This document shows, piece by piece, positions 44,801 to 56,357 of a stretch of 64,000 nucleotides of DNA. The notes below the pieces were generated by a model. The model made no database searches, was not told the DNA's origin, and was given only the letters and a program-made list of their open reading frames with translations. Each line of letters begins with the position of its first letter. The first letter of the stretch is position 1. The position numbers were made by a program, and so were the translations under genes. The stretch covers positions 15,875,515 to 15,939,514 of the forward strand of contig OU744726.1 of NCBI GenBank assembly GCA_916613615.1, read 5' to 3'. This stretch comes from Steromphala cineraria (taxonomy: Eukaryota > Mollusca > Gastropoda > Trochida > Trochidae).

Positions 44801-46421
44801 AGAATGTCCCTCCAGATCTGAAGAAACTCTTAGATGCGTGCCAGAACAGGCGGATTGGGTTTGATAACCGCGGTTCCAAGGAGGAGAAAGACCAGGTGGG
44901 AATTATATTTTCTCTAATTGAAATCTCATCTTTGTGATATACCTATGTTTGGTTATAAAATACCTCTTGACCGCTGGTCTATCTTTTAAAGAAAGGGCAT
45001 GGTCAATTGAAAAGGATATGCAAGTATTTGCTTAAGTTAAAAATATTAATGCAATCTAAAATTCATATTTACATGGTTACCTGATTTAGAACATTTTCTA
45101 CTTATCATGAGGCGAAAACGTTAGTTGGCAACTATCAGGAAATGGATAAACCCTTTATCCATTCCAATCCATTAATTATATATGTTGATATTTTAAAGTT
45201 TGACACAAGTACCCAGAAACGAATCAGAATTTAATTTATTTTTAACTGATGTTGTAATCTGAAAAGGAGTTAAAAATGTTAACTGGCAACTATTAAAATG
45301 GATAAATCCTTGGTATCCATTACTGACCATTGCCATTACGTATCCAAAACAAAGCAAATTTAACCCCATGCATTCTTACCCTATAGGACGTGCAGGACCT
45401 GCTGAAGCTGATTGATGGGATGGTGACCAACAACGGGGGAGGACACTACACGAACGAGATGTTTGAGGAGGCGGAGAGGATCATAGCAGAGCAGGAGGAG
45501 GAGCATCTGAAGAAGAGTCGGGAGAAGATGAAGCAAGAGCTGGCCAGGATGAGGGAGGAGGTGGAGGAAGAGTTGAGGAGGAAGGAAGAGGAGAAGAAGA
45601 AGGACCTGGAGATGATGAGGGGCAAGTTGACGGAGCTGGGGATAGACCAGGATGATGAGGAGTGGGTGCAGGTGTTTGGAGATGATCTCTCACCAGATGA
45701 GGATGGGACGGAGATGAGGAGCATCACTAGGACTCAAGGAGCTTCTTCTGCAACTCCCGTTGAACCTTCTTCAATACCCATGGCATCTAAGGAAGCTCCA
45801 CTTGCTATGGTTTCCGAAATTCCTGCATCTCCAGTCAAACCAAATGTTGCTCCTCCAATGGAGTCAAGATCTGATCATGAAGATGTGTCCTCTTCAAGTT
45901 TCGACACAAAGAAAGTAGATTTCACTGAACATAAATCAGTAGGGTTTACTTCGATGACTGAAGGACCTTCACATCAATCGTCACCAAGTACTTCAAGCAG
46001 ACCGGCACCAATGTACCAAACCGATTCTTACACAGGACCACAGGGCCGTCAATCTTCCGAAAGCTTTATGTCTAATGAAGGTCCTCGGGAAGGGAAGTCC
46101 ATCCACCAGAGAGAGGTTGAGGAACTGAGGGAGAGGAAGGCGAAGCTGGAGGCCAAGCACCTGATGGACAAGAAGAGGATGAGGGATGACTACATGGCCA
46201 AACAGTCGGCGGCTCTACACGAGTACAACATGAGGCACCAGGAGAGCAGGCAGAGATACAGACAGGAGATGCATAATGTCAAATCAAACATCTTCTCAAG
46301 GTTCTTTGGGGCTATGTACAAGTTCGCCAAGAACACCTCGGCGTCCATAGGCAGAGGTTTCCAAAACATGTTCGCTGGTGTTTCTGGAAGGTCAGCTGGA
46401 TCACATGGTCACGTGTTCTAG
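41805..46421 (+). CDS. NZF zinc finger-AIG1/GIMAP-type GTPase, four coding exons
   Basis: Predicted join 41805-41811, 43453-44028, 44336-44895, 45387-46421: 2,178 nt, 725 residues plus stop. All junctions have GT/AG and matching phases (1, 1, 0). The order is: NZF zinc finger (4-23), disordered Gln/Thr/Pro/Ser linker (28-~205), AIG1 GTPase domain (~209-400), coiled coil (~407-475), disordered Ser/Pro region, second coiled coil (~620-680) and a short aromatic/basic tail ending SHGHVF. AIG1 GTPases of the GIMAP/IAN group act in immunity in plants and animals; invertebrate GIMAPs are commonly linked to immune response. No transmembrane anchor is evident, so a cytosolic protein is expected. Exons are GC-richer than the introns. 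The weakest call is the 7-nt first coding exon; the last two exons are secure. Confidence 0.8.
43453..44028 (+). CDS. Exon coding the NZF finger and disordered linker
   Basis: Residues 3-194. The finger has Trp4, zinc ligands Cys6, Cys9, Cys20, Cys23 and Asn13: the RanBP2/NZF pattern W-x-C-x2-C-x3-N-x6-C-x2-C. Thr10-Phe11 and Met22 match the T-F dipeptide and hydrophobic residue that NZF fingers of the Npl4 and TAB2 type use to hold ubiquitin. The linker is acidic and Q/T/P-rich and contains an internal duplication (QTTPENAFPSSFEAP at 62-76; ENTFASAFDQP at 84-94, each followed by QTTQ). The acceptor is ...GTGCTTACAG at 43452 and the donor GTATAC at 44029. An open frame continues 115 bases upstream of the exon, so an alternative N-terminus cannot be excluded. 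Confidence 0.75.
44336..44895 (+). CDS. Exon coding the AIG1 (GIMAP) GTPase core
   Basis: Residues 195-381. All GIMAP motifs are present: G1/P-loop GKTGVGKST (216-224), G2-region SVTKKC (243-248, Thr245 the expected switch-I Thr), G3 DTPG (264-267), the AIG1 conserved box FLLVIRLDRFTAEE (296-309), G4 TRMDD (333-337) and the G5-region FDNR (370-373). No catalytic or nucleotide-binding residue is missing. The acceptor is CATTTCAG at 44335; the donor GTGGGAATT at 44896 is preceded by GACCAG. The open frame past the donor is intron read-through. Confidence 0.9.
45387..46421 (+). CDS. Last exon: AIG1 helical end, coiled coils, C-terminus
   Basis: Residues 382-725, starting in phase after acceptor CCCTATAG. 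The first residues (DVQDLLKLIDGMV) complete the AIG1 domain. A highly charged Glu/Lys/Arg helix (EEEHLKKSREKMKQELARMR and onward, ~407-475) is a likely coiled coil, as seen after the GTPase domain in many GIMAPs. A Ser/Pro-rich disordered segment and a second Glu/Lys/Arg-rich helix (~620-680) follow. The tail contains FSRFFGAMYKFAKN, amphipathic and possibly membrane-binding. Stop TAG at 46419-46421. Confidence 0.9.
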   Translation, partial: DVQDLLKLIDGMVTNNGGGHYTNEMFEEAERIIAEQEEEHLKKSREKMKQELARMREEVEEELRRKEEEKKKDLEMMRGKLTELGIDQDDEEWVQVFGDDLSPDEDGTEMRSITRTQGASSATPVEPSSIPMASKEAPLAMVSEIPASPVKPNVAPPMESRSDHEDVSSSSFDTKKVDFTEHKSVGFTSMTEGPSHQSSPSTSSRPAPMYQTDSYTGPQGRQSSESFMSNEGPREGKSIHQREVEELRERKAKLEAKHLMDKKRMRDDYMAKQSAALHEYNMRHQESRQRYRQEMHNVKSNIFSRFFGAMYKFAKNTSASIGRGFQNMFAGVSGRSAGSHGHVF

Positions 46422-46770
46422 GCTCACTGTGATACAATTAGAGAGATTCCAGTGGTTTGTATAAAGAGGGTCCATTAGATACCTGGGGACAGGTTTTCCC
46501 TTAAACTTTGTTGGTTTTTTGCATACAATATATGCGTATTTTAGATTTGTTTAATCGTTTGACTGAATTATGACTTTGGTTGTTTACCTAACTGGCGATT
46601 AAGCAAAAAGTTTACAACAATATATGGATGTAATATATCTTCAAAAAGGCATGGCGTTTGCACTTTTGTTCATTTTCCTAATTGAATGCTCTTAGAAGTC
46701 ACTGTTACAACAAGTTGACTTTTTAGGGATGTTCTAAGTGTTTAGCTAATCATCCCTATATCGTTGTGTT

Positions 46771-46776
46771 ATTAAA
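46771..46776 (+). terminator. Candidate polyadenylation signal (ATTAAA)
   Basis: ATTAAA 350 bp after the stop codon. The next canonical AATAAA is at 47783-47788. Either could end the GTPase transcript. Confidence 0.35.
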
Positions 46777-46779
46777 GTT

Positions 46780-49700
46780 CTCAAGGCTGTCTATTTGAAT
46801 ACTTGGATATAATAACTGAAGACCTTTGTTGTTATGACACTTTATTTCGTTACGTATATACGAAAATCATATTTTGAAGAGACCAGCGTCCAGAGACGGA
46901 CAAGAAATGTTTTGTTATTCGTTGGTGTTGATATTTTGCGGAATAGTGAAGAGGTAGAAGGCAGACTAGCCTGTGGTTGGTGTCTGATGTGGCCATAGCT
47001 CAGTGCAGCCAACTCACACACGTGTGAACTTTTGAGATGAACGTTATAACAGGATAGCATATAACTATTTAAGCTGTGATTTATAAACTTTAAAGAGGCA
47101 CCATTGTAACCTGTTTAGACCTATTATAAGGTCGCTACAGTTCCATATAGTGTACCCAGATGTACTATCAGTATGCTGTAACATAAAGTATGGACACTTT
47201 CTTTTCTGCTCTGTGATTGATTTATTGCTGTACATACCACAAAACTCTATAAGTTGCTCTACTGTGTTGTGTGGTTACATATACCTCGATTGTTTGACAA
47301 TGTTTTCGTCAGGTATACACTATTATATCATATCAATCATATCATAAAAAAATATAGGAAATCTACATGGACAACTCATAGAGTGTCTAACGATATGTTC
47401 ATTTAAGTCTGCCTATATTCGCGTTATTATATCAAGTATAACATGTCATAAGAATTATGACTAATGTTCGATATTTGTTTTCTATTTTAGACTTTTTGAC
47501 ACCAACAAATTATTTACTTTGAAACGACTCCTTCTTTGAATGCAACAATCATAATTTACAAAGACCTTTCCATATTAGATATCTTCGGAATATGTTTTTG
47601 TCTTAAATAGAGACATGTAGCACTTTGATTAAATGTAAAACATTATATTTTAGATTTTTTTTCAACAGGAAGTCGCTTTTAATTTAGTTTCATTTGGATG
47701 AAGATACAGCACAATGATTGCTTACTCCTATTTCCCATACACTCGACTGGTATTATTCAGCTAAGCTGCCCTGTATTTCTGCAATAAATGTTTTGAAATT
47801 ATCACCGTTGTTTACGAAGTATTTGTAGTATGCAGATATAGATATAACCTAAAAAAATAAATTTTCTTTATGTTGAACATAACATGTTTGTTCACAGATG
47901 AATACACGAATTAAAAGATTTCTGAAGTAAGTTGATGAACTATATGATGTAGTGATTTAGATATTGAAATCAGAAATATATAAGGATATAAAAGTATATC
48001 AGAATTGTGTGTAAGGTTACTGTATATATTCATATGAACCAATTGTTAAGTACTTATGCAGATTCAATGTAAATTGTTATATTTACATCATGATACCTGC
48101 GAGTTTCAATCTCACGTTTTATGTATGAATCAGTTTACCTTCGCTATGAGCTACAATATGAGGCATCTTATCGAAATTAAAGATACTATGATTGGATTTT
48201 AACTTCTTATTTCAATAATGAGGTAAGACAGTTAAACAAGACTGTAAATAAATGTGTTTGAAGTTCTAAACAACAAACAAAGGTAGAACACTTTTGAAAT
48301 TTTTATCTCCCAACCATTTTAGCATGACGAAGACTTACAATGAGGTTCACAATGTCTGATTTAAATGTGGCATGTCTTTCAATATAAATTGTAGTGTGGT
48401 TTAGACACATTTCTATTCGATGACGAGTACGTATTATACAAAAACCACAACAACAACAAAATAGGTAAAAAATACAAATGATATTGGTTTACAACTTCTT
48501 TAGTGCAGAGTGTGTATACCAACTCCGCTAACAGGCAAGCATAATTTGTATATTTTCATCATACCAACTTTAACATTCAACGGAAACTGAACGTGTGACG
48601 TAAACAAGAGATAATGAAAATGATTTGGCAAAACTTAAATGCATGTGCCTCTAAGATAAATAAGATAAGAGAATGGTGTAACTTCCCAAAGTTCAATTTT
48701 CGTATATAGCTCATACAGTTCTCCAATGGTATATTCGTCGATCTCTAGTGCTCTCTGACTAAAGCATGCAGCAAATTATGACTAAAAATTATTTAGTTAT
48801 CTTTTGACATAAGATTTGGGAATCTTTGACAGAAGGAAAGGGTGTCACCAAAATGGTTCATCTGTGTTTGTTTGTCCAATATTTCCAAAGTTTTCATATA
48901 TTTCAGGGGAAGATTGACAAAACCACATAGTTTCACATGAAACACACGTGAAACAGCTACCAAACATAATTTTGTGAATGGAGAAAATAAAACTCAAATA
49001 TCAGTAACATCGTCATTGTGTTAATCATAACTTTCATTACATTAAACTAGATATTTTTTGTAAAGAAGGTAAAGGCTGTGAAGATAAAGATGTGTTTGTT
49101 CTACCAGACATAATTCACGGGTCGCATCTAATAGGCGACAGTACCCGGACAAAAGTTACCCATCAAATTGCCATAGACTAATAAAATTATTAATATGGAC
49201 CTGGTGGTAAAATAATTTTCATTGACTGAGTTGATGCCGAAATGTATTGATGACATTAGAATCCTCTTAGCTTAAAATACATCATTTCATTTGATAATTG
49301 AATGATTTTTAAGAAAACTGCAGCTATTTTAAAATTACATATACAGCCAAAAGCAGCAAACGACGTCGCATAAAATGTTGCATTTGTCTCACTCAATCAG
49401 TCGTCATTCAAAAACGATTCACGGAAATGTGGAATGAAATAATGTAAGCGTAGCAGAGATGATTTCCTATTTTTGTGAAATAAAAAAATTATAAGATTAC
49501 TCCTTCAAAATAAATGAAAGTTATTCGTGCAAGTGTAAGTCTGTGTGGAAATTTCACTAGCGATGACCAACTTTTGGCCACGAAGGTATTGTATATATTC
49601 AAAGAGTGTAGACGGTGCAAGTTGTATAATTACTTATTTTGATGCTTGTACACTGAGGTAGAAAAGAAAGTTTACGTCACAGTTTTCTCAATTTATTAAA

Positions 49701-49970
49701 TATAAAAGGCATGTGATACATCTCACTATCGTACGATCACAATAACACATATTAATTTAAAAACAAAAAAGGTTACACCAACATGACACCACCATCTTTC
49801 AAATGTTGTAAACGTGTGAGGAATAAGGCTCATTTATTGAATGATGTCTATGTCTTTAACAGTTATGATGAAGGGGAATAATATGGATGACAACTTCTTT
49901 ATCATGGTATGCGACGTTTCGACACAGGTTCTTGTGTCGTTCTCAATCAGAGGTAATGAACAGTAAGGTA
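46780..49970. other. 3' UTR/intergenic, nothing recognised
   Basis: AT-rich throughout with no domain-bearing ORF. The first kilobase may belong to the 3' UTR of the GTPase gene. Confidence 0.4.
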
Positions 49971-49980
49971 TGAAAATGTA

Positions 49981-51556
49981 TACACACCAAAAAAAGTTAA
50001 GCAACCCCCCCCCCCCCCCCCCCATCTCACCCCAAATAAAAGTTGAATTTTCAAGATAAATGCTGAAACCAAAATTGAACTCTCATTATGGCAAATCAAG
50101 GAGTGTTCTATTGGTGATAAAATAAGGTTTTAAGTTTTGAAACGTGTCTCAATCACAATCACAATCACAATCACAAACGCAATCACATGCACGTGAATCC
50201 CGCCACCCATGTGTTGCACAAACCAAAGTTTCAAACAATCAAAAAATTTGGGTATTTAAGGATCGGTTCTGACTTCATGACCACTTGTTTCACTTCTCAT
50301 TGACAATGACACGAAGGAGAATTTAAAATGCATTGAGATGGCAGATAATTGGGCTTCATCGGGCAGGACTTTTCTTACAAGGAATATGCCTGAAGAACTC
50401 ACTTCCACTACACCGTCATAGGCCGTCTGGTCAGGAAGCATGCACAGACAAATGATGTGAGGATCTTCCACGATCAGGAAGACCAAAAGCTACCACGCCC
50501 CATCTGAAACGGGTATGGTTACCTCATCGCCGCTTGAGCATCCAAACTCTGAGAAATCGCCTCAAAGCTGCCGGATTAAGAACCAGAAGCGTCATCAGGC
50601 GTCCAATGCTCCCAAATCACCACAGACGTGAGCGTTGGTTATGGTGTGTGGATAGGCAGAGGTGGAACCTGAGATCATGGAGCAGAGTACACTGGACCGA
50701 CGAAAGTCGTTTCCTCCTGTATGCTGTTGATGGCCGAGCCCGCGTATAGAGGACCAGGAATACATGTCTTGGCCCAAGGAACATTTTGCCAAGGGTATCA
50801 ACCATATGGCGGGGGATCCGTGATGGTTTGGGGAGGCTTCTCCTACGACTGTAGACTCGATTTGGTGACTTTACAGGGTTCACTCACAGGCGTTCGCTAC
50901 ATTCAGGAGGTTATGGATCCTGTAATTATTGATCATTTTGATGACCACAGACTTGCCACAAGACCCTTGTTCATGGACGACAATGCCAGACCCCATCGTT
51001 CACTTGCTGTAAAACAACATCTGGAAAATAATGGTGTAACACGAATTCCATGGCCAGCAATGTCACATGATTTGAACCCATTGGGACATTTTGGGTCGTC
51101 GGATACAAAGAAGGGATCCTCCTGTATAAAACAAGAGGGAACTGGAGGCCGCTCTTCCCGATGAATGGCAGCGGATACCGGTTGAACAATTAAAGAACCT
51201 GGTAAGGTGAAGCAGAGTAGCTGCAGTTATTCGTTATATATGTACTGATGTTTGGTGATTCTTGAAACATTAATTCACTTTATTTAAGCTGCTTTGATCG
51301 GGTGGCACAAGAGCTTGTAGTGACAATACTTAAACATTCATGTGTTTTGGATGAAATTCCATGTCCATTTCCCTCTTTATTTTCATGCACTTTTAGTGCC
51401 CATACGATTACAAAACTTCTCTTGCAAATGACCAAATGATTGTTCTCTTAATAATATTGGTTTTGCTTATCTTTTCTCAGTCTCATAGCAAACTTACACG
51501 AAGTACAACCCTCTGTGAAAAGTCAGGGTCGGTGCTTAACTCTTGTGTGGTGTGTA
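49981..51556 (+). mobile_element. Tc1-like DNA transposon, inactive
   Basis: 1,576 bp between TA dinucleotides (49979-49980 and 51557-51558). Inverted ends: TACACACCAAAAAAAGTTAAGCA at the left, and TACACACCACACAAGAGTTAAGCA when the right end is read inward. A run of 19 C (50005-50023) follows the left end, so the element has acquired or grown a homopolymer. The interior holds a broken transposase. Confidence 0.85.
50330..51165 (+). pseudogene. Tc1/mariner DDE transposase, frameshifted and catalytically dead
   Basis: In order: a decayed helix-turn-helix region ending EDLPRSGRPKATTP (about 50450-50500), IQTLRNRLKAAGL, the first catalytic Asp in HWTDESRF, then a frameshift near 50745-50800, VMVWGGFS, the second Asp in MDDNARPH and WPAMSHDLNP. 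Thirty-four residues after the second Asp, where the DD34E family has Glu, this copy has Gly (LNPLGHF). There are also stops in the N-terminal part. It cannot code for an active enzyme. Confidence 0.85.
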
Positions 51557-51558
51557 TA

Positions 51559-53655
51559 TATAGGACAATGGCAACAATGCACAGTAAAAACAATTGTGAA
51601 GAGAGTAAATTTAATTTAGCAGACATAAATGCTACAGTGATGTACAAAATAGAGAGTGTTTATATTTGATTAAATCATCTTCATCACTGGCTTTAGTTTC
51701 ACATGTATGTTTACTCAAAATAGATTTAAATAAATATGTGTAATACAAAAAAAACATTTGTCAAGTCCAAAAACACTTATAACGTGAATAGATCTCTTAT
51801 TAGACCGAAACTTCTGTCGCCGAGTGCTGTATCCTCGCATATCGAGCCGCATACTAACGACAGAAGCAGGCTATGGTTAAAACTGGGTGAAAATCTCTTA
51901 TGTGCTTGTCGGGTTTAGGGTACGACGTCAAAAAATGTAAATATCTTTATCTGAAAACCATAAACATTTGTATCCATAACTATAAATCTCATTGTCAACC
52001 ACTCGAAGGTCGACTGTAATATCACTTTAATTTTAAAGATGTCATGTGTCAAGCGAAAACTGCATGCGATCGTTTAAGTCTGAGCACCCTGAAATCATTC
52101 GAGGTAGGGAAATGGAATCGCGTATCAAAAACGAACTTGATACTTTTTTTTTAATTTCTTGTATTGATTAAATGGGATTGTCTTTAAGATAGGTAGCCCT
52201 TAAGATGACAAACACCAATACCAGTGTTTGCTTCCGTTGTCTTTCAATTTCTTATATTCAAATTCTGCTTATACTAAGATCGTTAATCTAATTGATGTGA
52301 ATCTGGAATATTTCATATTCATGATAATTGGTAGTGACATTTCCTTGCGGCATTCGCATAATGGGGTTGTATTAAAGAATCAACCGTGAGTTGTTTGATT
52401 CGCAATTGCCAAAGTTTATCGATGTTTGTATTTGATATTGAGAAATTCCGACTGAAAAGAATCAGTATATTTCATAAATTACTTATCTCAAGCAGACAGA
52501 GGAACTGTTAGGAGTTGATCGTGTTTAATAGGTTACATTAACATAACTATAAACTAGGATCCATGTAAATTTACCGTGTTATTATGCTTCTGCGGGTATT
52601 TGCCAGTGTTAAGATTGTTATAAGTAAAAGCAGTATTATCATATATTTGTCATTTTTGGATAAAAAAATGTGTCCACTTGACGAATTTAGGTTAGTATCA
52701 AAGCAATATATGTCATGAAAATCAACAGTCCGGATGTATGATAATGTCGTATAGGAGCAAAGTATTCAAACATGGAACATGGGACTTGGTGAAAATCTAT
52801 CTTTCATTCTTCGTGAAAATTCTTCTACATTACTACACTTCATATCTTCACTCTTACTATATATATGTATTATAGATACCGCAGTTTCAAATAACCATCA
52901 TAGAAACGGATAAATGACGGTAAAAGCAAATATGCAACTGTCGATCTAAATTTATTCACATTGGTTTTATCACAAATGTGAGTTTATTCTTATGACGCGA
53001 AAGGGGTCACTTACTTTAGAGCAGTCGAATTCCGTGTACTACAACTCTACTGGCCCATATCATCAGTGTATACATGTTTTATGGCTTATCACATAGTAAA
53101 GTCCTCTCCTTCAAATTTAAAGTGAATTAACAATAAATAACTTGTCATTCATTACTCTTGAATGAAAACTGTCGTTTATAATAGCATTTATCATCGGAAC
53201 TGCAGCTAAATGATCAGGGCGTGTCACAAAAAAACCCCACAAAATTGTAAAAACAAAATCATCAATATTGCTATCAGCAGGTTTTTTTATGTAAGGTAAG
53301 AATGATGTAAGTAATGACCTTATTTGTATTATGTGTATAAACAAATACCTTGCGAAACTGCGACTTTGACTTAGATGGATAATTGGTAAATAGAATCTGA
53401 ATAGATTTTGTTTATACTTTTATCGACTATGATTGATTTATAACAATTATTATATAACGATTTCATGTTGGTTGGTTGACATGATTTTTTAAATGTTTTA
53501 TAGCCTGTATATTGAAGTAAGAGTATACAGCCTATTTGCAAAACCATTTCAGGCTGCAAAGTACCTTTGCATTAACATAACGATTTGAAGCGGACTTAAA
53601 ATATCTTTTAAATGCCAAGTAACAATGCAGAAATTCTACCAATCTGCATTGGCGT
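51559..53655. other. Unassigned intergenic sequence
   Basis: AT-rich. CTTCTGTCG at about 51809 and CGACAGAAG at about 51858 form a short inverted pair. No gene recognised. Confidence 0.4.
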
Positions 53656-53659
53656 AAAC

Positions 53660-53950
53660 TTGAGGTGAGGTGAGGTGAAGTGGGATTTATCGCCGCTTTC
53701 AAGAGTATTTCACTTATATCGCGGCTGCTAGTATTATTGCAGGTAGAAAGCCCGCAACACTATTGTGACTATGCATTGCGGTGAAACCTGCGAGCATCGG
53801 CTTAAACTAGCAACCATGGGTGGTACTGCACTGAAATTCAGTGTAGCATTGCATCCAAACCTTCTACGTGTAGAACAGTTCTCTTCTACAGACAAAGTTG
53901 CCGAGCCCCTGGCGGGATTCGAACCACGGCCCTCCTGATCCGTAGCCGAA
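53660..53950 (-). mobile_element. tRNA-derived SINE, longer copy
   Basis: Minus-strand head with perfect B box GGTTCGAATCCC (about 53928-53917) and an altered A-box region. The body TGCAATGCTACACTGAATT is shared with the SINE at 10850-11025. The tail is a GAGGT repeat on the plus strand (53664-53682). It has about 100 bp more body than the first copy, including an ATCGCCGC...ATATCGCGGC segment. Confidence 0.7.
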
Positions 53951-54770
53951 CGCGGCGTAATCTTGAAACCGTGGTTCTGTTTTCAATGATATGACTTATG
54001 TTAGATTTCAACTTGTTATTAAATATTTGAACTAAAAATGATAAAATAATTAATCATATTAAACACTCTTCGTTTTTATCATAACATATTGTTTGCTGTT
54101 CATGAATACGCATTAAATCCTTATTGTGACATTGTAGACTATTGCTCATGTATTCAATTTGGCAAATCTAGTGCCGCTATCTTCCATAGAGAAATTTTCC
54201 AAAACAATTCAATGTAAAGTAAAAAACACATTCTTTAATAAGGGAGTATGCTTACATGTATGTCCAAAGGTATGTCCTATTTATTCCTGGAAGCCAAGTA
54301 TTTGTTATAAGCAAGCAAAAAGACAGCGTCTTCCTACACATATATATACAAATTGAGTTCATTCATTAGGCCTATAGGTCAAATTTGTCAAATTGAATGT
54401 CAAGAAGATATTTTATTTCAGTTATTGAAAAGGTCCAGCCAGGTTTTAATATATGTTTTCTAAAAAAAGCATTACAATATATGCCTTTCTGAAAAATATC
54501 AAAACACACACCGCACAATTACATTTCATTTATTATTTAATACTACAAAAACAATTATCATCACTTATTTGATATAAAGAGATATTATTTAAGAGCACGG
54601 CAATGACATTTCAAAAATCACGATAACAGCTACGAACGATCAGGTTGTTTTTTATTGAGATGAAATTAATTTAATAAACGATAATCAATCATACGTATAG
54701 CCAAATCAATGAATGAATATATATCTCGTGCAAAAATTGACATGTTTGCTAAACATGATTACGACCTGTC
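53951..54770. other. Unassigned spacer upstream of the gene at 54965
   Basis: AT-rich, nothing recognised. Confidence 0.4.
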
Positions 54771-54789
54771 AGTGAATGGCGGGAAAGTG

Positions 54790-54964
54790 ACACATGTCAT
54801 GTGATCAACACGTGGTCCGATGTTACCATAGCGGCTAACATAGATCACATGATAAACAAATTACATCGCCTTGGCAAGGTGCCCGGTAGAAAACGTTTTT
54901 AACAAACTGATTGACGTTAATGCGATGAACTTGGCCTTGCTCCCGAAAACAAAGAAGAAGGGAC
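54790..54964 (+). promoter_or_regulatory. Putative promoter/5' UTR of the gene at 54965
   Basis: GC content rises here. It contains two M-box-like E boxes (TCATGTGA at about 54797 and TCACATGA at about 54845), a CACGTG (about 54809) and GTTACCATAGCGGC at 54822-54835, which matches the first half and spacer of an RFX X-box but has mismatches in the second half. The start codon follows in AGGGACATGG context. Confidence 0.3.
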
Positions 54965-55038
54965 ATGGCGGTTGTGAAACAGTCAACTTTGCCCACAGTT
55001 TTGAAAGAATATATGCCGGAATATGAGCCGACTTTCAA
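54965..55038 (+). CDS. First exon of an unrecognised gene
   Basis: ATG at 54965 in good context (GGACATGG) opens 24 codons plus 2 bases: MAVVKQSTLPTVLKEYMPEY then EPTF, ending at donor GTGAGTTT (55039). Phase 2. It joins in frame to the exon at 57886, restoring a Lys codon. I do not recognise the protein. Neighbouring sequence is GC-richer than the intron, as expected for a first exon. Confidence 0.6.
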
Positions 55039-56070
55039 GTGAGTTTATTTGGTGTGGGTGCAGACATGAATGTCATTTACAGAATTAGTGTGAGATATCA
55101 TGTCAGTTATGATTAAACAGTACGACAACATGTAAGATTGTAATCCTGAGTAAAGAACTGTAGAAACTAAAGAACTAAAGAACCTCACCAAATAAGACAA
55201 GGCATTTACAATGTAAAGCTGACGTGTTGAATCATGTTTGTCAATCCAACAGATTTAGTCGATTACTTGATCTTGTAAAGGGAGACAACCGCTTTTGGTT
55301 ACTAAATCATAAAATAAGCAATGGGGTACTTAAACATATCACTGATGTTTTTGTGTGTGGATTAAATGAAGATCAGTTTAATTTCGTGCATGTCAACTAA
55401 GATAAATGAGTTTCTTTACAATGTTATGATTTTGAGACAAAAATTAACCATATATACTTAACAGGCTCCCAGCTGAGAGCTGACTAAGCTGCTGAAAAAT
55501 ATGCATATTTATAGCAAACATTTAAGTTATCATTTTCTTGAACACACTTGATATTGCATTTCATTCAGCACCACATGTTGTTCACTGGCCATGGTCACAG
55601 GAATACTAGAGACATATTATTATCATACATTTCTTCATACATAACTATTTATCCTTTTAAGACCTGTGTATGTCATCAAATATTTTTGGATAGTGTCGTT
55701 TTCAAACAGAAATGATCTTTCCAGATTAACATAATTATGAAAATCTTTTCATGTTTGTTTTTGTAATTTGACAAAAGTATTTTGAAAAGTTCACAAAAGT
55801 ATATTTAAATATTAAAGAGTTATTTCCCTTTTCCCACTGTTAAAGCTTGTAAAGTTTTTAAAGAAATAAGAAAAAAAAACACTTGATGATATTGATATGA
55901 AACCAATTTGATAAAAATGCCATTATGTTAAGTAATAATATGATCCAAATCAAAATCGTTCCATTTATATTTTTCTAATTAACAAATCATATCTTGATAT
56001 CACACTTTCAAATTATTTCTCATATGGATATATCATTGATATGAAGTCATATGCATCATACATATAGAGG

Positions 56071-56212
56071 ATATTATATGAGTGTCCATGACATACTATG
56101 TTTACGACACGAGTGCCTAAATATTGGTATTTCCCGAGCGAGAGCGAGGGATATACTGATATTTAGGCACGAGTGTCGTAAACATAGTATGTCATGGGCA
56201 CGAGTATAATAT
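56071..56212. repeat. Foldback element 1 (about 60-bp arms)
   Basis: Left arm 56071-56130 and right arm 56151-56212 are inverted copies (ATGACATACTATGTTTACGA shared) around a purine-rich loop CCCGAGCGAGAGCGAGGG. About seven mismatches; in places CGAG sits opposite CGAG instead of CTCG. Confidence 0.85.
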
Positions 56213-56305
56213 TCTGTTTATTACCGAAGTCCCAATATTAAAGAAAATACTCAAAAACTACATCTCAGCATGGGCCGACTAGCCGCCGTCGACCCGTAGA
56301 GATAG

Positions 56306-56357
56306 TGACGTCATAGGTGAACCGTGACGTCAAAGCATTGTTTATAACGTGACGTCA
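56306..56357 (+). promoter_or_regulatory. Cluster of three CRE-like TGACGTCA sites
   Basis: TGACGTCA occurs exactly at 56306, 56325 and 56350 within 52 bp. It is the palindromic CREB/ATF site. The cluster follows foldback element 1; related clusters follow elements 2 and 3, so it is probably part of the mobile unit, not a conserved enhancer. Confidence 0.5.

Noticed and set aside
45446..45727. Minus-strand Ser-rich frames opposite the last GTPase exon
   Set aside because: They are antisense shadows of the Glu/Lys-rich coiled-coil codons (GAG/AAG read as CTC/CTT).
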